A stretch of 64,000 nucleotides of DNA from Leptospira meyeri (GTDB taxonomy: Bacteria > Spirochaetota > Leptospiria > Leptospirales > Leptospiraceae), in NCBI RefSeq assembly GCF_004368965.1, contig NZ_SORO01000003.1:1-64000 (forward strand), written 5' to 3'. The notes under the pieces were generated by a model, which was given only the letters and a program-made list of their open reading frames with translations, was not told where the DNA came from and searched no databases. This document shows, in pieces, positions 53,313 through 63,641 of this stretch (its first letter is position 1; every line of letters begins with the position of its first letter). The position numbers and the translations under genes are program-made.

Positions 53313-54443
53313 ATGGAGCGTATCCTCCCCTTTACTGAAGAACACCATCAATTCCGCGAGATGGCTCGGAAATTTTTTGAAACAGAAGTAAAACCACACC
53401 ACGAAGAATGGGAAAAAAATCATATCGTACCCAAAGAAGTCTGGAGAAAGGCAGGCGAAAACGGCCTACTTTGTCCCGATGTCCCCACAGAATACGGTGG
53501 CTCTGGTGCCGACTTTCTTTATAACATCATTATCATCGAAGAATCTTCTCGCGTAGGAAATAGCGGATTTTTTATCTCCCTCCATAATGACGTGATTGCC
53601 CCTTATATCTCAACGTATGCCAGTGATGAACAAAAGAAACGTTGGCTGCCTAAATGTGCTTCCGGTGAATCCATCCTTGCTGTTGCAATGACAGAACCTG
53701 GAGCCGGGTCTGATCTTAAATCCTTACGAACCAGTGCCATCGACAAAGGTGATCACTTTGTTGTGAATGGACAAAAGACATTTATCTCCAATGGACAACT
53801 CGCTGACCTCATCATCACTGCCGTCAAACACGACAACGGAACCATTTCCCTTGTGATGATTGAAGAAGGAATGAAAGGTTTTGAAAGAGGACGTAACTTA
53901 GATAAAATCGGACTCAAAGCCCAAGACACTTCTGAACTGTACTTCAATGATGTGATTGTTCCGAAAACAAACCTCATCGGTAAACAAGGACAAGGTTTTC
54001 GTTACCTAATGCAAAAACTAGCACAAGAACGATTGGTTCTTTCTGTGGCTGCAGTCGAAGCAACAAGGCTTGTCCAATCCTTAACCCTACAATACATCAA
54101 GGAAAGAAAAGCCTTCGGACAAAAAATCGGCTCTTTCCAAAATACAAAATTCAAAATGGCGGAAATGGCAACGGAACTAGAAATGGCACAAGTGTTCTGC
54201 GACAAAGTGGTCATGGAACATATGAAAGGCGAAAATACAACTGCCGAAGCGTCTATGTGTAAATGGTACACAACAGAGATGCAAAAACGCCATACTGATG
54301 AATGTTTACAATTCTTTGGTGGATACGGTTATATGATGGAATACCCAATTGCAAGAGCTTACCTCGATGCAAGGATCCAAACCATCTATGCAGGAACGAC
54401 TGAGATTATGAAAGAAATCATTGGACGCAGTTTGGGACTTTAG
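53313..54443 (+). CDS. acyl-CoA dehydrogenase
   Basis: 376 residues, usual length. FAD/substrate motifs: MTEPGAGSDLKSLRTSAIDK, FISNGQLADLIITAV, KERKAFGQKIGSFQNTKFKM and FGGYGYMMEYPIARAYLDAR. The late position that holds the catalytic Glu in MCAD reads I-Y-A-G-T-T-E, while QERLVL (E239) matches the catalytic Glu of isovaleryl- and long-chain-type enzymes. It oxidises an acyl-CoA in beta-oxidation or branched amino-acid breakdown. AAGGAG precedes the ATG. Confidence 0.92.
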   Translation: MERILPFTEEHHQFREMARKFFETEVKPHHEEWEKNHIVPKEVWRKAGENGLLCPDVPTEYGGSGADFLYNIIIIEESSRVGNSGFFISLHNDVIAPYISTYASDEQKKRWLPKCASGESILAVAMTEPGAGSDLKSLRTSAIDKGDHFVVNGQKTFISNGQLADLIITAVKHDNGTISLVMIEEGMKGFERGRNLDKIGLKAQDTSELYFNDVIVPKTNLIGKQGQGFRYLMQKLAQERLVLSVAAVEATRLVQSLTLQYIKERKAFGQKIGSFQNTKFKMAEMATELEMAQVFCDKVVMEHMKGENTTAEASMCKWYTTEMQKRHTDECLQFFGGYGYMMEYPIARAYLDARIQTIYAGTTEIMKEIIGRSLGL

Positions 54444-54500
54444 TTTCAAGCAGACCCATGAGTTTCCATTTTCAAAACTTAGATTCAAAAACTCTTATGA

Positions 54501-54529
54501 AAAACCCGGCACATTTGGCCGGGTTTTTT
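54501..54529 (+). terminator. rho-independent terminator after acyl-CoA dehydrogenase
   Basis: AAAACCCGGC and GCCGGGTTTT form a strong GC stem around CACATTTG, followed by TTTTTT. It may also act on the minus strand at the end of thiC readthrough. Confidence 0.85.
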
Positions 54530-54688
54530 CGTTTACGATCGACCCTTTGGATTCACAACGAGATCAGTCTTTGTCTTTATTGAAACCTGAAACCAAAACC
54601 AGTCAAGAACCGTATCTTATTTACGAATCGAAATACTCATTGTGCAAATCACAAAAATGATATAACCTATGAATATGAACGATTCTAA

Positions 54689-56212
<1,524 letters not shown>

Positions 56213-56317
56213 TTAGCCGGAACCGACCCAATGGAACGAACTAACAAAAAGGAAAAGGATGTCTCAAATCTAAAAACTGAAGGGATTGACACCTAACATA
56301 GATTTTAGCTTTTTCTC

Positions 56318-56420
56318 GTTTCCCTTCGCAAGCATTACCAGGATCAGGTTTAAAAGGGTATTTCTCAGCCAACCCCCTGCTCTAATCTTTTCAAAGCGAA
56401 GGAAATAGCACCCCTAACGG
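56318..56420 (-). promoter_or_regulatory. TPP riboswitch (THI element) upstream of thiC
   Basis: On the minus strand: AGGGGTGCTA near the 5' end, then GGCTGAGAAATACCC, ACCTGATCCTGGTAATGC and GCGAAGGGAA. These are the conserved THI-box segments (C-U-G-A-G-A and A-C-C-U-G-A-U-C) that bind thiamine pyrophosphate. It lies about 118 bases before the thiC ATG, leaving room for an expression platform that represses thiC when TPP is plentiful. Confidence 0.93.
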
Positions 56421-56482
56421 TTATATCTTAAATGAAAGAGAAAGTTTATTTTGGCAAGCCAATATTTTAAATTTAGTAGAAT

Positions 56483-58000
56483 TCAATTGGCTTTCGTTTT
56501 ATTGGTCCGAGGAAGATACTTTGCTTTCATCTGACTGTATTTGATTTTAGATAGAATGTTCTTTTCCCATTCGGCCGGGAATTCTTCCCCAATAAAAAAG
56601 CGTATCAACCGATGGATCAGTGAAACCTGTTTCCAGTATACTTTATTTTTTGCAGCTTTATATAACGTTTTAAACTTTCGATTGGTTAAAAAACTCTTTT
56701 TGACATCTGGATATTTTTCCATTAATAGTTCAAATATATAAAGAGTATGATCTCCTTCATAGTATTGATCGATGATCTTATCTAAAACAATAATAGCAGA
56801 CCCGATATCTTTCGAAAGAAAAACCCAATAGAATGTTGAATTAAAATAATATTCATAATGCATCACATCATCAGCACTTTTCAATGCCTCTATGACACGG
56901 TCTCTACCGGAATACAAAGTTTGACCAATCAGCAAGAAGCGACTGATAAAATTATCTCCCATTTTCATCATCGTATATAAAATATCAAAATGTTGTTTGG
57001 CTTCCCTTTCGGCTTTTTCCTCTGCGATTTTCTCTGCTTTCAAACAAAGCAAATGATAGATTTTAACAAACTCCAAAATCGGAGTAAACTCGTTAAAAAG
57101 AATCGATCCTACGGTTTCGGCAAATTCAATTTGAGGTAAATAAGTTTTATTTCGAAGTTCATCAAACTTAGTTTCAGAAAGTTTGGTTTTCATTAAATCA
57201 TAAGGTTCTTTTAAACTTGGTTCTAGTTCTAAAAGTTTAGGAACGATCTTTTGTTCAAAAAAAGGGGAATATTCACCTTCCTTTTGAATTGGGTCAGTTG
57301 TATCAAAATAAATCCAACCAACAAAAGGTAGGAAAAAATAAATTTCAGAATTAAGAAACCCTTGTTCCAAATAATCAATCAACTCTTCTTTGAATTTCAA
57401 ATCAATACCAAATGGAGTTTCAAATTCCTCTAATAATTGACGAATGATAGAATATGGTTTGGAATTTAAGACTTCTTCCTGAATTTGATAAAAATCAGAA
57501 GTTTCCCACTTATAATTATCTACTAAAAAGTTTTGAAGATTTACAAAGGATCTTGCTGCAATTGCATTAAAGGCTAATGCATACTTTTCTTCGAACCTAT
57601 CACCAGAATAAGACACAATGGCTAGTTCCACTTGGATCGGTCCAATCATTGAGGAAAAGGATGGAACTAAATTTGCAGTTTCAACGTCTTCAACTCTTGT
57701 TAAATAAAAAATTGGCATCGCTAAATGATTGTCTAATAAATTCTGTATCAGCGTAATCATGGCCTTTCCATACACTTTCAATTCATTTTCTTTTATAGAA
57801 TCTACGTTTAATTGGAAGGCAAAATAACTTTGGTTCAAATCGGGTACACAAAGTTTTCTAAGTGTGGAAAGTATTTTGGATGCTTGGTCTGTAATCATCA
57901 ATTCTCGTTTATGAGAATCTTCTAGAGACTGCAGAAAAATCGGTGTGTATATTTTGAGTTGGTCTAACCGAGAAACACCTGATAGTCGAAATATTGCCAT
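56483..58000 (-). CDS. hypothetical cytosolic protein
   Basis: 505 residues, largely helical, with no signal peptide and no membrane segment. It begins MAIFRLSGVSRLDQLKIYTP and has LCVPDLNQSYFAFQLNVDSI, then a charged helix AEKIAEEKAEREAKQHFDIL near residue 325-345. The C-terminus is basic. I do not recognise any domain. The neighbouring PilZ gene is 170 bases upstream on the same strand. Confidence 0.7.
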   Translation of the reverse strand: MAIFRLSGVSRLDQLKIYTPIFLQSLEDSHKRELMITDQASKILSTLRKLCVPDLNQSYFAFQLNVDSIKENELKVYGKAMITLIQNLLDNHLAMPIFYLTRVEDVETANLVPSFSSMIGPIQVELAIVSYSGDRFEEKYALAFNAIAARSFVNLQNFLVDNYKWETSDFYQIQEEVLNSKPYSIIRQLLEEFETPFGIDLKFKEELIDYLEQGFLNSEIYFFLPFVGWIYFDTTDPIQKEGEYSPFFEQKIVPKLLELEPSLKEPYDLMKTKLSETKFDELRNKTYLPQIEFAETVGSILFNEFTPILEFVKIYHLLCLKAEKIAEEKAEREAKQHFDILYTMMKMGDNFISRFLLIGQTLYSGRDRVIEALKSADDVMHYEYYFNSTFYWVFLSKDIGSAIIVLDKIIDQYYEGDHTLYIFELLMEKYPDVKKSFLTNRKFKTLYKAAKNKVYWKQVSLIHRLIRFFIGEEFPAEWEKNILSKIKYSQMKAKYLPRTNKTKAN

Positions 58001-58171
58001 ACAACAACCCCCCGAACATTCATATATACTAACATTCAGATCTAACTGTAAATCATTATTATTAGAACGATTCTAACAATAATTTAGGGAATCAATAAGT
58101 GAGACGAAACATTCGAGTTTTACGAATGGTTTATTCAACTGAGCGTCAGGCCCCTAGGGACCTTGTCTGGA

Positions 58172-58543
58172 CTATTTGACCTCTCGGCCTTGTCGGATCA
58201 TACGATTCACATAAACCTGTAAGTCTTGTTTTCCTTTTGGTCCAATTTCAGTGAATTGAACCCCATAAAGACCGGTTTCTTTTGATTTTTTACCAATTTG
58301 TTTGATCACGCCGCGGGCTAAAAAGTCTTCTAAATCGCCAGGTAATGCGACAAGGATTTCTACCGTTTCGTTCATATCCCATTCGTCAAAATGATTGGGT
58401 GCAATGACCCCGACCCCTCCCATACTTATGTCACTCGCTTTTAGGACATCCAGGAGGGCTGTCCCCATCAAATGGATTTCAACTGGTTCTTTTTCTAGTG
58501 GTTGTACTCGGACATATTTCCGTTTTTCTTGGATGGGTGCCAT
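58172..58543 (-). CDS. PilZ domain protein
   Basis: About 123 residues. The c-di-GMP-binding motifs are present: E-K-R-K-Y-V-R near the N-terminus for R-x-x-x-R and DISMGGVGV for D/N-x-S-x-x-G. A beta-barrel pattern follows (VEILVALPGDLEDFLARGVI, GLYGVQFTEIG). The ATG at 58543 puts the arginine motif near the start as usual; an upstream ATG at 58600 would add 19 residues. It is likely a stand-alone c-di-GMP effector, divergent from the outer-membrane gene. Confidence 0.82.
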   Translation of the reverse strand: MAPIQEKRKYVRVQPLEKEPVEIHLMGTALLDVLKASDISMGGVGVIAPNHFDEWDMNETVEILVALPGDLEDFLARGVIKQIGKKSKETGLYGVQFTEIGPKGKQDLQVYVNRMIRQGREVK

Positions 58544-58651
58544 GCTTCTATATTCTCTACAAATTCTTCTCTGTAAACTAGGAAATAGAATGGGCTCCAT
58601 TTGTTAAGAAAGCATAGACCAATCTCCGATATTTGGTATACTAGGGACGAA

Positions 58652-59809
58652 ATGAAATTCCGTATTGGTATCTTTTTTTGCACCATTTGTTTTGGCCTGA
58701 TTCCAAACGGTTCTGTCCAGGCAAAAGTAACCTGTACAGGGGATGCTTGTACCATTTTGCCCGCATCCATCCAATCACAAATCAATAGTTTAGACACAGC
58801 CCTCCAACTCCAATACACAGACAAAGTCCTTGCGACAATGTCTGAAGCAGCTGTGATTTCCAATATCAACTCCTCACTGATGGGCCCAGGCATCGTGAAC
58901 AGGTTCCAAGTGGGAGCGGGAATGACTGTCGCCGGCCAACAAAAAGAAGACATCAATGTGGTTTATCAAAATCTAAGTTTTCAAAAACTTCCCAACGTGG
59001 GAGCATCCCTTGCACCTAACTTTGTGGTGGCGGTAAACTTGGGATGGTTAATGGGAGGAGGCCCATCAGACACTGAGCCAGAACTCAAAACCTTCCTGCA
59101 TCGCTTCAATTTGTATTTACATGGTTTTAAATTCAATTTTGCACAAGGGGATGTCCAAAAGGCGGTTGAAGCGCAAAATAAAAACGTGGAACTTGGTGGA
59201 GACATTACCACCGGTGGATTCACCCTACGATTTCATATCATAGAAAACTATTCAGATGGAATTGGACTTTTTGAATTTTCCGGGATCTCCATGGGGCTTG
59301 GACTCCACTACCAAAGACAAGAAATCGATGTCACTTATAATGATAAAAAAACGCAATCCCTAACACTCGGCCCAGCAATTGGAACTTGGGGAGGATCTAC
59401 AACTTTCAACTACTCCAGTACGGTAACAAGTGTTCCTCTTGACATTCGTACAGGATTTCGGATGTTTTATTTCTTTACGATCTTTGCAGGAGCTGGAGCT
59501 TCCATGAACTTTGGAAGTTCCAGTCTCAATTTATCTCGTTCTGGTCCGTTGACCTTGGCCTTAGACTCCGCTGCGATTTCTGCATCGCTTTCTCCAGAGA
59601 TTGCCGCTCTCATCCCAGCCTCTGCTCTTGGACAAACCAAAACTGGAACTCTTACCATGGACTTGAGTGGCAAAGCACAAGCTCCCAACACAACGAACTT
59701 CCTAATCGCTGGAATTGAAATCAACGCCCTCATCACCAAACTCACGGTTGAGGCCATTGTCGCACAAAATGTCCAATCTGTGATGGTAGGTGCAAAATTT
59801 TCTTTCTAA
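58652..59809 (+). CDS. predicted outer-membrane beta-barrel protein
   Basis: About 385 residues. Signal peptide MKFRIGIFFCTICFGLIPNG ends at V-Q-A. The mature part has many glycine-rich amphipathic strands (LAPNFVVAVNLGWLMGGGPS, LGPAIGTWGGSTTFNYSST, FFTIFAGAGASMNFG) and ends VQSVMVGAKFSF, with the C-terminal F of outer-membrane barrels. AGGGACGAA supports the ATG at 58652. Function unknown. Confidence 0.75.
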   Translation: MKFRIGIFFCTICFGLIPNGSVQAKVTCTGDACTILPASIQSQINSLDTALQLQYTDKVLATMSEAAVISNINSSLMGPGIVNRFQVGAGMTVAGQQKEDINVVYQNLSFQKLPNVGASLAPNFVVAVNLGWLMGGGPSDTEPELKTFLHRFNLYLHGFKFNFAQGDVQKAVEAQNKNVELGGDITTGGFTLRFHIIENYSDGIGLFEFSGISMGLGLHYQRQEIDVTYNDKKTQSLTLGPAIGTWGGSTTFNYSSTVTSVPLDIRTGFRMFYFFTIFAGAGASMNFGSSSLNLSRSGPLTLALDSAAISASLSPEIAALIPASALGQTKTGTLTMDLSGKAQAPNTTNFLIAGIEINALITKLTVEAIVAQNVQSVMVGAKFSF

Positions 59810-59931
59810 GAGATACTTGGCATCTTTTTTGCAATTTCTTTAGAGAACGGATGTTTTAGAACCGGCCCGGGAGATTCCGGCCACCGATTGTTTACGTTCT
59901 AAGCAAAATGCCGGTTTTAAGGGAGAGCTTT

Positions 59932-60555
59932 ATGGCACAGACTGTACAAGAAATCAAAAAACCCATCCTACATGTGTCTTGTGTTCCAAGAAAGGATACA
60001 ACCCTACTGAAAATTTCTCTTTCCCAAGATGATTTAGGAATCCTCTACAGGGTCACTTCCGTCCTATACAACCATCGTTGGGATATTTTAGAAGCGGTGG
60101 CAGAAACCGCCAGTGATGGGCATGTCCAAGACCTATTTGTGATCCGCAGTTGGGACGGGGGAGAAATGACAGAAGAACTTCTCTCTCAAATCAGAACAGA
60201 CCTTTACTCACTCTTTTATGAGGGGAAAACGGTTGCGATGTATTTAAGAGAAAATGCAAAAGAAGAAGTTCTGGTTCGTAAAATTGGAGATTCTGAAGCA
60301 ACACTCAAACTATACAATCCCATTTCTTCTGACTTTACCGTTATGGATTTGCGAATGAAAGACACTCCAGGAATTTTATTTCAAATAACGGAATCTCTCT
60401 TTCATTTAGGAATCGACATCATTAGTTTTACTGCCAATAGTTTTGATGGTAAAATCCGAGATAGTTTTCTACTCCGCACTTCCCTTACCGGAGAGAAGTT
60501 GGATGAGAAACTGATGTTTCCCATGCTTCGTGCCAAATTAGAATCTTTTCTTTAG
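59932..60555 (+). CDS. ACT-domain protein (GlnD C-terminus-like)
   Basis: About 207 residues with two ACT domains: residues ~30-105 (ISLSQDDLGILYRVTSVLYN, HRWDILEAVAETASDGHVQD) and ~130-205 (DLRMKDTPGILFQITESLFH, LGIDIISFTANSFDGKIRDS). The pair resembles the C-terminal regulatory part of uridylyltransferase GlnD without its catalytic domains. It probably binds amino acids. GGGAGAG precedes the ATG at 59932. Its last 4 bases overlap the convergent MFS gene. Confidence 0.8.
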   Translation: MAQTVQEIKKPILHVSCVPRKDTTLLKISLSQDDLGILYRVTSVLYNHRWDILEAVAETASDGHVQDLFVIRSWDGGEMTEELLSQIRTDLYSLFYEGKTVAMYLRENAKEEVLVRKIGDSEATLKLYNPISSDFTVMDLRMKDTPGILFQITESLFHLGIDIISFTANSFDGKIRDSFLLRTSLTGEKLDEKLMFPMLRAKLESFL

Positions 60556-61832
60556 GTTGTTTTTTCTTTTTGCGTAAACAGTAAAAATCCAAATCCAACA
60601 AGAAGGACAAAGGATACGAAGAAGGCCAGATTTGGTCCTTTTTGAAAGTATAACAAAGAAAATACGACTGGAGATACGGCTCTTCCGAGGGAACCAAAAC
60701 TTCGAAAGAGCCCTAGAGATCTTCCCAAATCTCCTTTTCCACTTTCGAGTGATGCAAATGAAGATAGTCCTGGATTCACAAGTGCACTTCCAAAAGCCAA
60801 AAAGAATAAGGAAACAAATAATCCAAGAAAATTTGTTCCAAAGGAAACAAGAAGGCCCATTCCGATCACAACAAAAACCGCCCCATAAAGAGAAATCCGT
60901 TTTTCTGAAATTTTTCCAGACAACCTACGCACCACCCCACCTTGCACAAGTATGATGATGATTCCGATGTATAAAAAAGTAAATCCAATCTCTTTGGGAG
61001 AAAACTGAAAGGTATCAGAAAGAAAAAAATTAACAACAAATTCAAATCCAGAAAAACTAAGGACGAATAGTAAGTTTAATAAAGAGATACGGACTAAATT
61101 TCGTGACTCGATTTTTTTCAAAGAGAGGAATGGGTGGATTTCCTTTTCTAGAACCACTTCCGGTTTGTTGTGCGGTAAAAATACAAAAACTAAAATGACA
61201 GTAAGAAGAGAGACAAGAATTGCAAAAAATGCAGAAGCGGGAAACACAACCATGGATCCTTCTTTGTAAAAGGAATCCAAAAGGGTCCACTGCGAACTAA
61301 TCCCACCAAGGAGGGGACCCATCACAAACCCAAGACCAATCCCAGCTCCAAGAAACCCCATTCCAGCTGCTCTTGATTTTTCATCTGTTTGGTCCGCCAT
61401 TGCGGCAGAGGCAACAGACAAATTTCCCCCCATCATTCCAGTCATCACACGACTCAGGACAAACATCCAAAACTGGGAAGAAAACAACCAAAGGAAATAA
61501 CCGATTGTGTTTCCTAGGGTAGTAAAAAGTAAAATGGCTCGTCTTCCTGAATGGTCAGAAAGTCTTCCCCAAACCGGGGCTGCGATAAACTGTAAAAAGC
61601 TGTAAATACTTCCCAAAATTCCACCAAACAAGACGAAGGTGTATTTTGTATCTCCTCCAAAAGATAATAGATTTGCGGCGGAATAGAACATTCTGAACAA
61701 AGCATCATCACCTTTTAATAAGAAGAATTCTAAGGTCTTAGGGAACAAAGGAAACAGGAGGGAAAAACCCATCATATCCGTAAAAACAATCAGGAAAAGA
61801 ATGAATTTGATTCGTTTTGGGGACGTACTCAT
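60552..61832 (-). CDS. MFS transporter
   Basis: 426 residues with 12 predicted helices. The 2-3 loop has AAPVWGRLSDHSGRRAILLF, the MFS signature, and motif C-like GAGIGLGFVMGPLLGG in helix 5. The pattern is close to the TetA/drug:H+ antiporter group, so it may export a small molecule, but the substrate is not known. A terminator for the upstream phasin-like gene lies just before it. Confidence 0.85.
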   Translation of the reverse strand: MSTSPKRIKFILFLIVFTDMMGFSLLFPLFPKTLEFFLLKGDDALFRMFYSAANLLSFGGDTKYTFVLFGGILGSIYSFLQFIAAPVWGRLSDHSGRRAILLFTTLGNTIGYFLWLFSSQFWMFVLSRVMTGMMGGNLSVASAAMADQTDEKSRAAGMGFLGAGIGLGFVMGPLLGGISSQWTLLDSFYKEGSMVVFPASAFFAILVSLLTVILVFVFLPHNKPEVVLEKEIHPFLSLKKIESRNLVRISLLNLLFVLSFSGFEFVVNFFLSDTFQFSPKEIGFTFLYIGIIIILVQGGVVRRLSGKISEKRISLYGAVFVVIGMGLLVSFGTNFLGLFVSLFFLAFGSALVNPGLSSFASLESGKGDLGRSLGLFRSFGSLGRAVSPVVFSLLYFQKGPNLAFFVSFVLLVGFGFLLFTQKEKTT

Positions 61833-61854
61833 CTAGGCTACTCTCCAAAAACAA

Positions 61855-61890
61855 ATAAAAAAAGCCACAGAAATCTCTATGGCTTTTTTC
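61855..61890. terminator. rho-independent terminator (phasin-like gene)
   Basis: AAAAAAAGCCA and TGGCTTTTTTC form a stem around CAGAAATCTCTA, with T-runs on both strands. It should end the phasin-like transcript (minus strand) before the MFS gene. Confidence 0.82.
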
Positions 61891-61919
61891 TTAAATTTCC
61901 AGGACAAAATCGAAATATA

Positions 61920-62285
61920 TTATTTCGATTTTGCTTTTTCAATCAGGACTTTTAATTCATCTAACGTCTGTTTTAACTTTTCTTTCACTTGAGGAGGGAT
62001 TGCCGTATCAATTTGTTGATAAATTGATTGGTAATTTGCCTGAAGTTTTGCGAGTACTTCATCATAACTTGCGTTTGTTTTTCCGATGGCACCTTGGGCA
62101 TCTGCTATCGTTTTGCTTAAAAGGTCACGAATCTTTTGGGACTCAGCGGATTTATCCAATTCCCCTTTTGACTTTAGATCATTATAAACTTTTTCTAAAT
62201 CAACAACTGCAGTTTTTAACTTTTCTTCTCCGGAACGAAAGAGAGCAATTCCAGCATTTACAACATCCATAACCAATTTTTCCAT
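61920..62285 (-). CDS. phasin-like small helical protein
   Basis: 121 residues, all helical, with a hydrophobic N-terminal helix (MDVVNAGIALFRSGEEKLKT) and long amphipathic helices (VDLEKVYNDLKSKGELDKSA, YQQIDTAIPPQVKEKLKQTL). This resembles phasin-family proteins that coat polyester granules or act as small helical chaperones. No polyester synthase gene is in the window, so the granule role is unproven. Confidence 0.6.
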   Translation of the reverse strand: MEKLVMDVVNAGIALFRSGEEKLKTAVVDLEKVYNDLKSKGELDKSAESQKIRDLLSKTIADAQGAIGKTNASYDEVLAKLQANYQSIYQQIDTAIPPQVKEKLKQTLDELKVLIEKAKSK

Positions 62286-62415
62286 ACAACTTTCCTATAA
62301 AGGGGAAAGACCCCTATTTTTGGATTCTAAGTTTAGGAATATTATAATGGGATTACAATTAAAAAATTCGAATGTACGGAATTTCTATGTGACATAGTAA
62401 AGAAGTGATCTTAGC

Positions 62416-62991
62416 TTAACTATTTTCGATGAGCTTTTTGATTTGGTCTCTGATTTTTGCGGCTGTTTCGTAATCTTCGGTTTTTAAAGCATTTTCCAAA
62501 GTTTCTTCTAGAATTTGAAGATTTGATTTTGGCAGAGCTTGGATTTTTTTCTCAGAAGAAATACTCTCTCCTTGGATCTCATCTTCTTTCATGATAATTC
62601 CAGTTTCATCTAACACAGATTTAGCGATATAGATTGGCGCATTAGCTCTTAAGGCAAGAGCAATCGAGTCAGAAGGCCTTGCATCCAAAGTGATGATTTC
62701 TTCATCCTTACGAAGTTGGATTTTGGCATAAAAAGTACTATCGATGATTTCTTCGATGGTGATCTTAAGAACAGTTGCTCCAAGAGAAGTCAACATATAC
62801 AACATGAGATCATGTGTCATGGGTCTAGGGGGTTTGGTTCCATCAATGACGGTGGTGATGGAATGAGTTTCCAGTGGCCCGATGAAGATGGGAACAACAC
62901 GTTTGTCTTCCGAATCTTTCGGTCGTAGAAACACAGCAAAACCCACATTGGTCAGGCTGATATCAGAGATTTTTACTTCATAAAACTCCAT
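62416..62991 (-). CDS. bifunctional nuclease family protein with UVR motif
   Basis: 191 residues. The BFN/DUF151 domain: EVKISDISLTNVGFAVFLRP, KRVVPIFIGPLETHSITTVI, PRPMTHDLMLYMLTSLGATV, and DARPSDSIALALRANAPIYI. The C-terminal 35 residues form a UVR-type hairpin (LENALKTEDYETAAKIRDQI), as in UvrB and McsA. This two-domain form is known in several bacteria. Its nuclease activity in this organism is not shown. Confidence 0.87.
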   Translation of the reverse strand: MEFYEVKISDISLTNVGFAVFLRPKDSEDKRVVPIFIGPLETHSITTVIDGTKPPRPMTHDLMLYMLTSLGATVLKITIEEIIDSTFYAKIQLRKDEEIITLDARPSDSIALALRANAPIYIAKSVLDETGIIMKEDEIQGESISSEKKIQALPKSNLQILEETLENALKTEDYETAAKIRDQIKKLIENS

Positions 62992-63017
62992 AGAATATCG
63001 CTACCTTTCCTGTTTTG

Positions 63018-63091
63018 TGGGCCCAGAAGGGCTCGAACCTTCGACCCGCAGATTATGAGTCTGCTGCTCTAACCAACTGAGCTATAGGCCC
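63018..63091 (-). tRNA. tRNA with anticodon CAT (Met, or Ile2)
   Basis: The minus strand folds into a full cloverleaf. The acceptor stem is GGGCCTA/TGGGCCC, the D arm GCTC-AGTTGGTTA-GAGC, and the anticodon arm GCAGA-CTCATAA-TCTGC. The variable loop is GGGTC and the T arm GAAGG-TTCGAGC-CCTTC; CCA is not encoded. The anticodon CAT and lack of the G-G-G/C-C-C anticodon stem exclude initiator tRNA. Elongator Met and the lysidine-modified Ile2 tRNA cannot be separated from the sequence alone. Confidence 0.93.
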
Positions 63092-63152
63092 CACTGACTT
63101 CCAATCTTTCGAGGAAATAAGTAGAGACAAGCATAAAACAAAAGATTAGACT

Positions 63153-63641
63153 CTAAAGCGAAAGAAACAGGTTGGATTCAAAGAAATCAGTGAGGTCTTT
63201 GCGATCCCTTTTCCATTGGATCCAGATCCACAATGCAGGTTTTGTTTCCAGACTGATCCAAACTTGGTTGTGAAGGGCGTTTTGGTTACGAATTTGGTCG
63301 GCCAAGAAAACTTGGAAGTTTAGATTCCCGACTGTCTTTTGAGTCTCTTTTGGTTCGATTCCCCTAGTAAATACAGATTCTTTCCAAAGAACCTTTTCCA
63401 TCATTGGTTCATTCCAAGGAAGAGTTCGCACTACCATAAAAAAACCATCTCGTTTGGCAGGATAAACGGTAAGTTTTTTATTGGCTGTAGATTCAAATTT
63501 TACCACCACAGGTTCAGGAAAGACAAAAGAAAATGTCTCCCAAACAAACTTTTGATTTGGTTCTACGAGTGTCTGTGAAAGGATCGGAATGGTAACGATT
63601 CCCCAAATTATTAGAGCGGATACCATTCTTTTCATACTCAT
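63153..63641 (-). CDS. exported hypothetical protein
   Basis: About 162 residues with a signal peptide (MKRMVSALIIWGIVTIPILS, Q at the cleavage region). The mature part is a small beta-rich domain (KFVWETFSFVFPEPVVVKFE, TVYPAKRDGFFMVVRTLPWN, WISLETKPALWIWIQWKRDR). No family is recognised. The start may be 63641 or 63635; the first overlaps the start codon of hemW on the other strand, so the two genes are tightly divergent. Confidence 0.65.
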   Translation of the reverse strand: MSMKRMVSALIIWGIVTIPILSQTLVEPNQKFVWETFSFVFPEPVVVKFESTANKKLTVYPAKRDGFFMVVRTLPWNEPMMEKVLWKESVFTRGIEPKETQKTVGNLNFQVFLADQIRNQNALHNQVWISLETKPALWIWIQWKRDRKDLTDFFESNLFLSL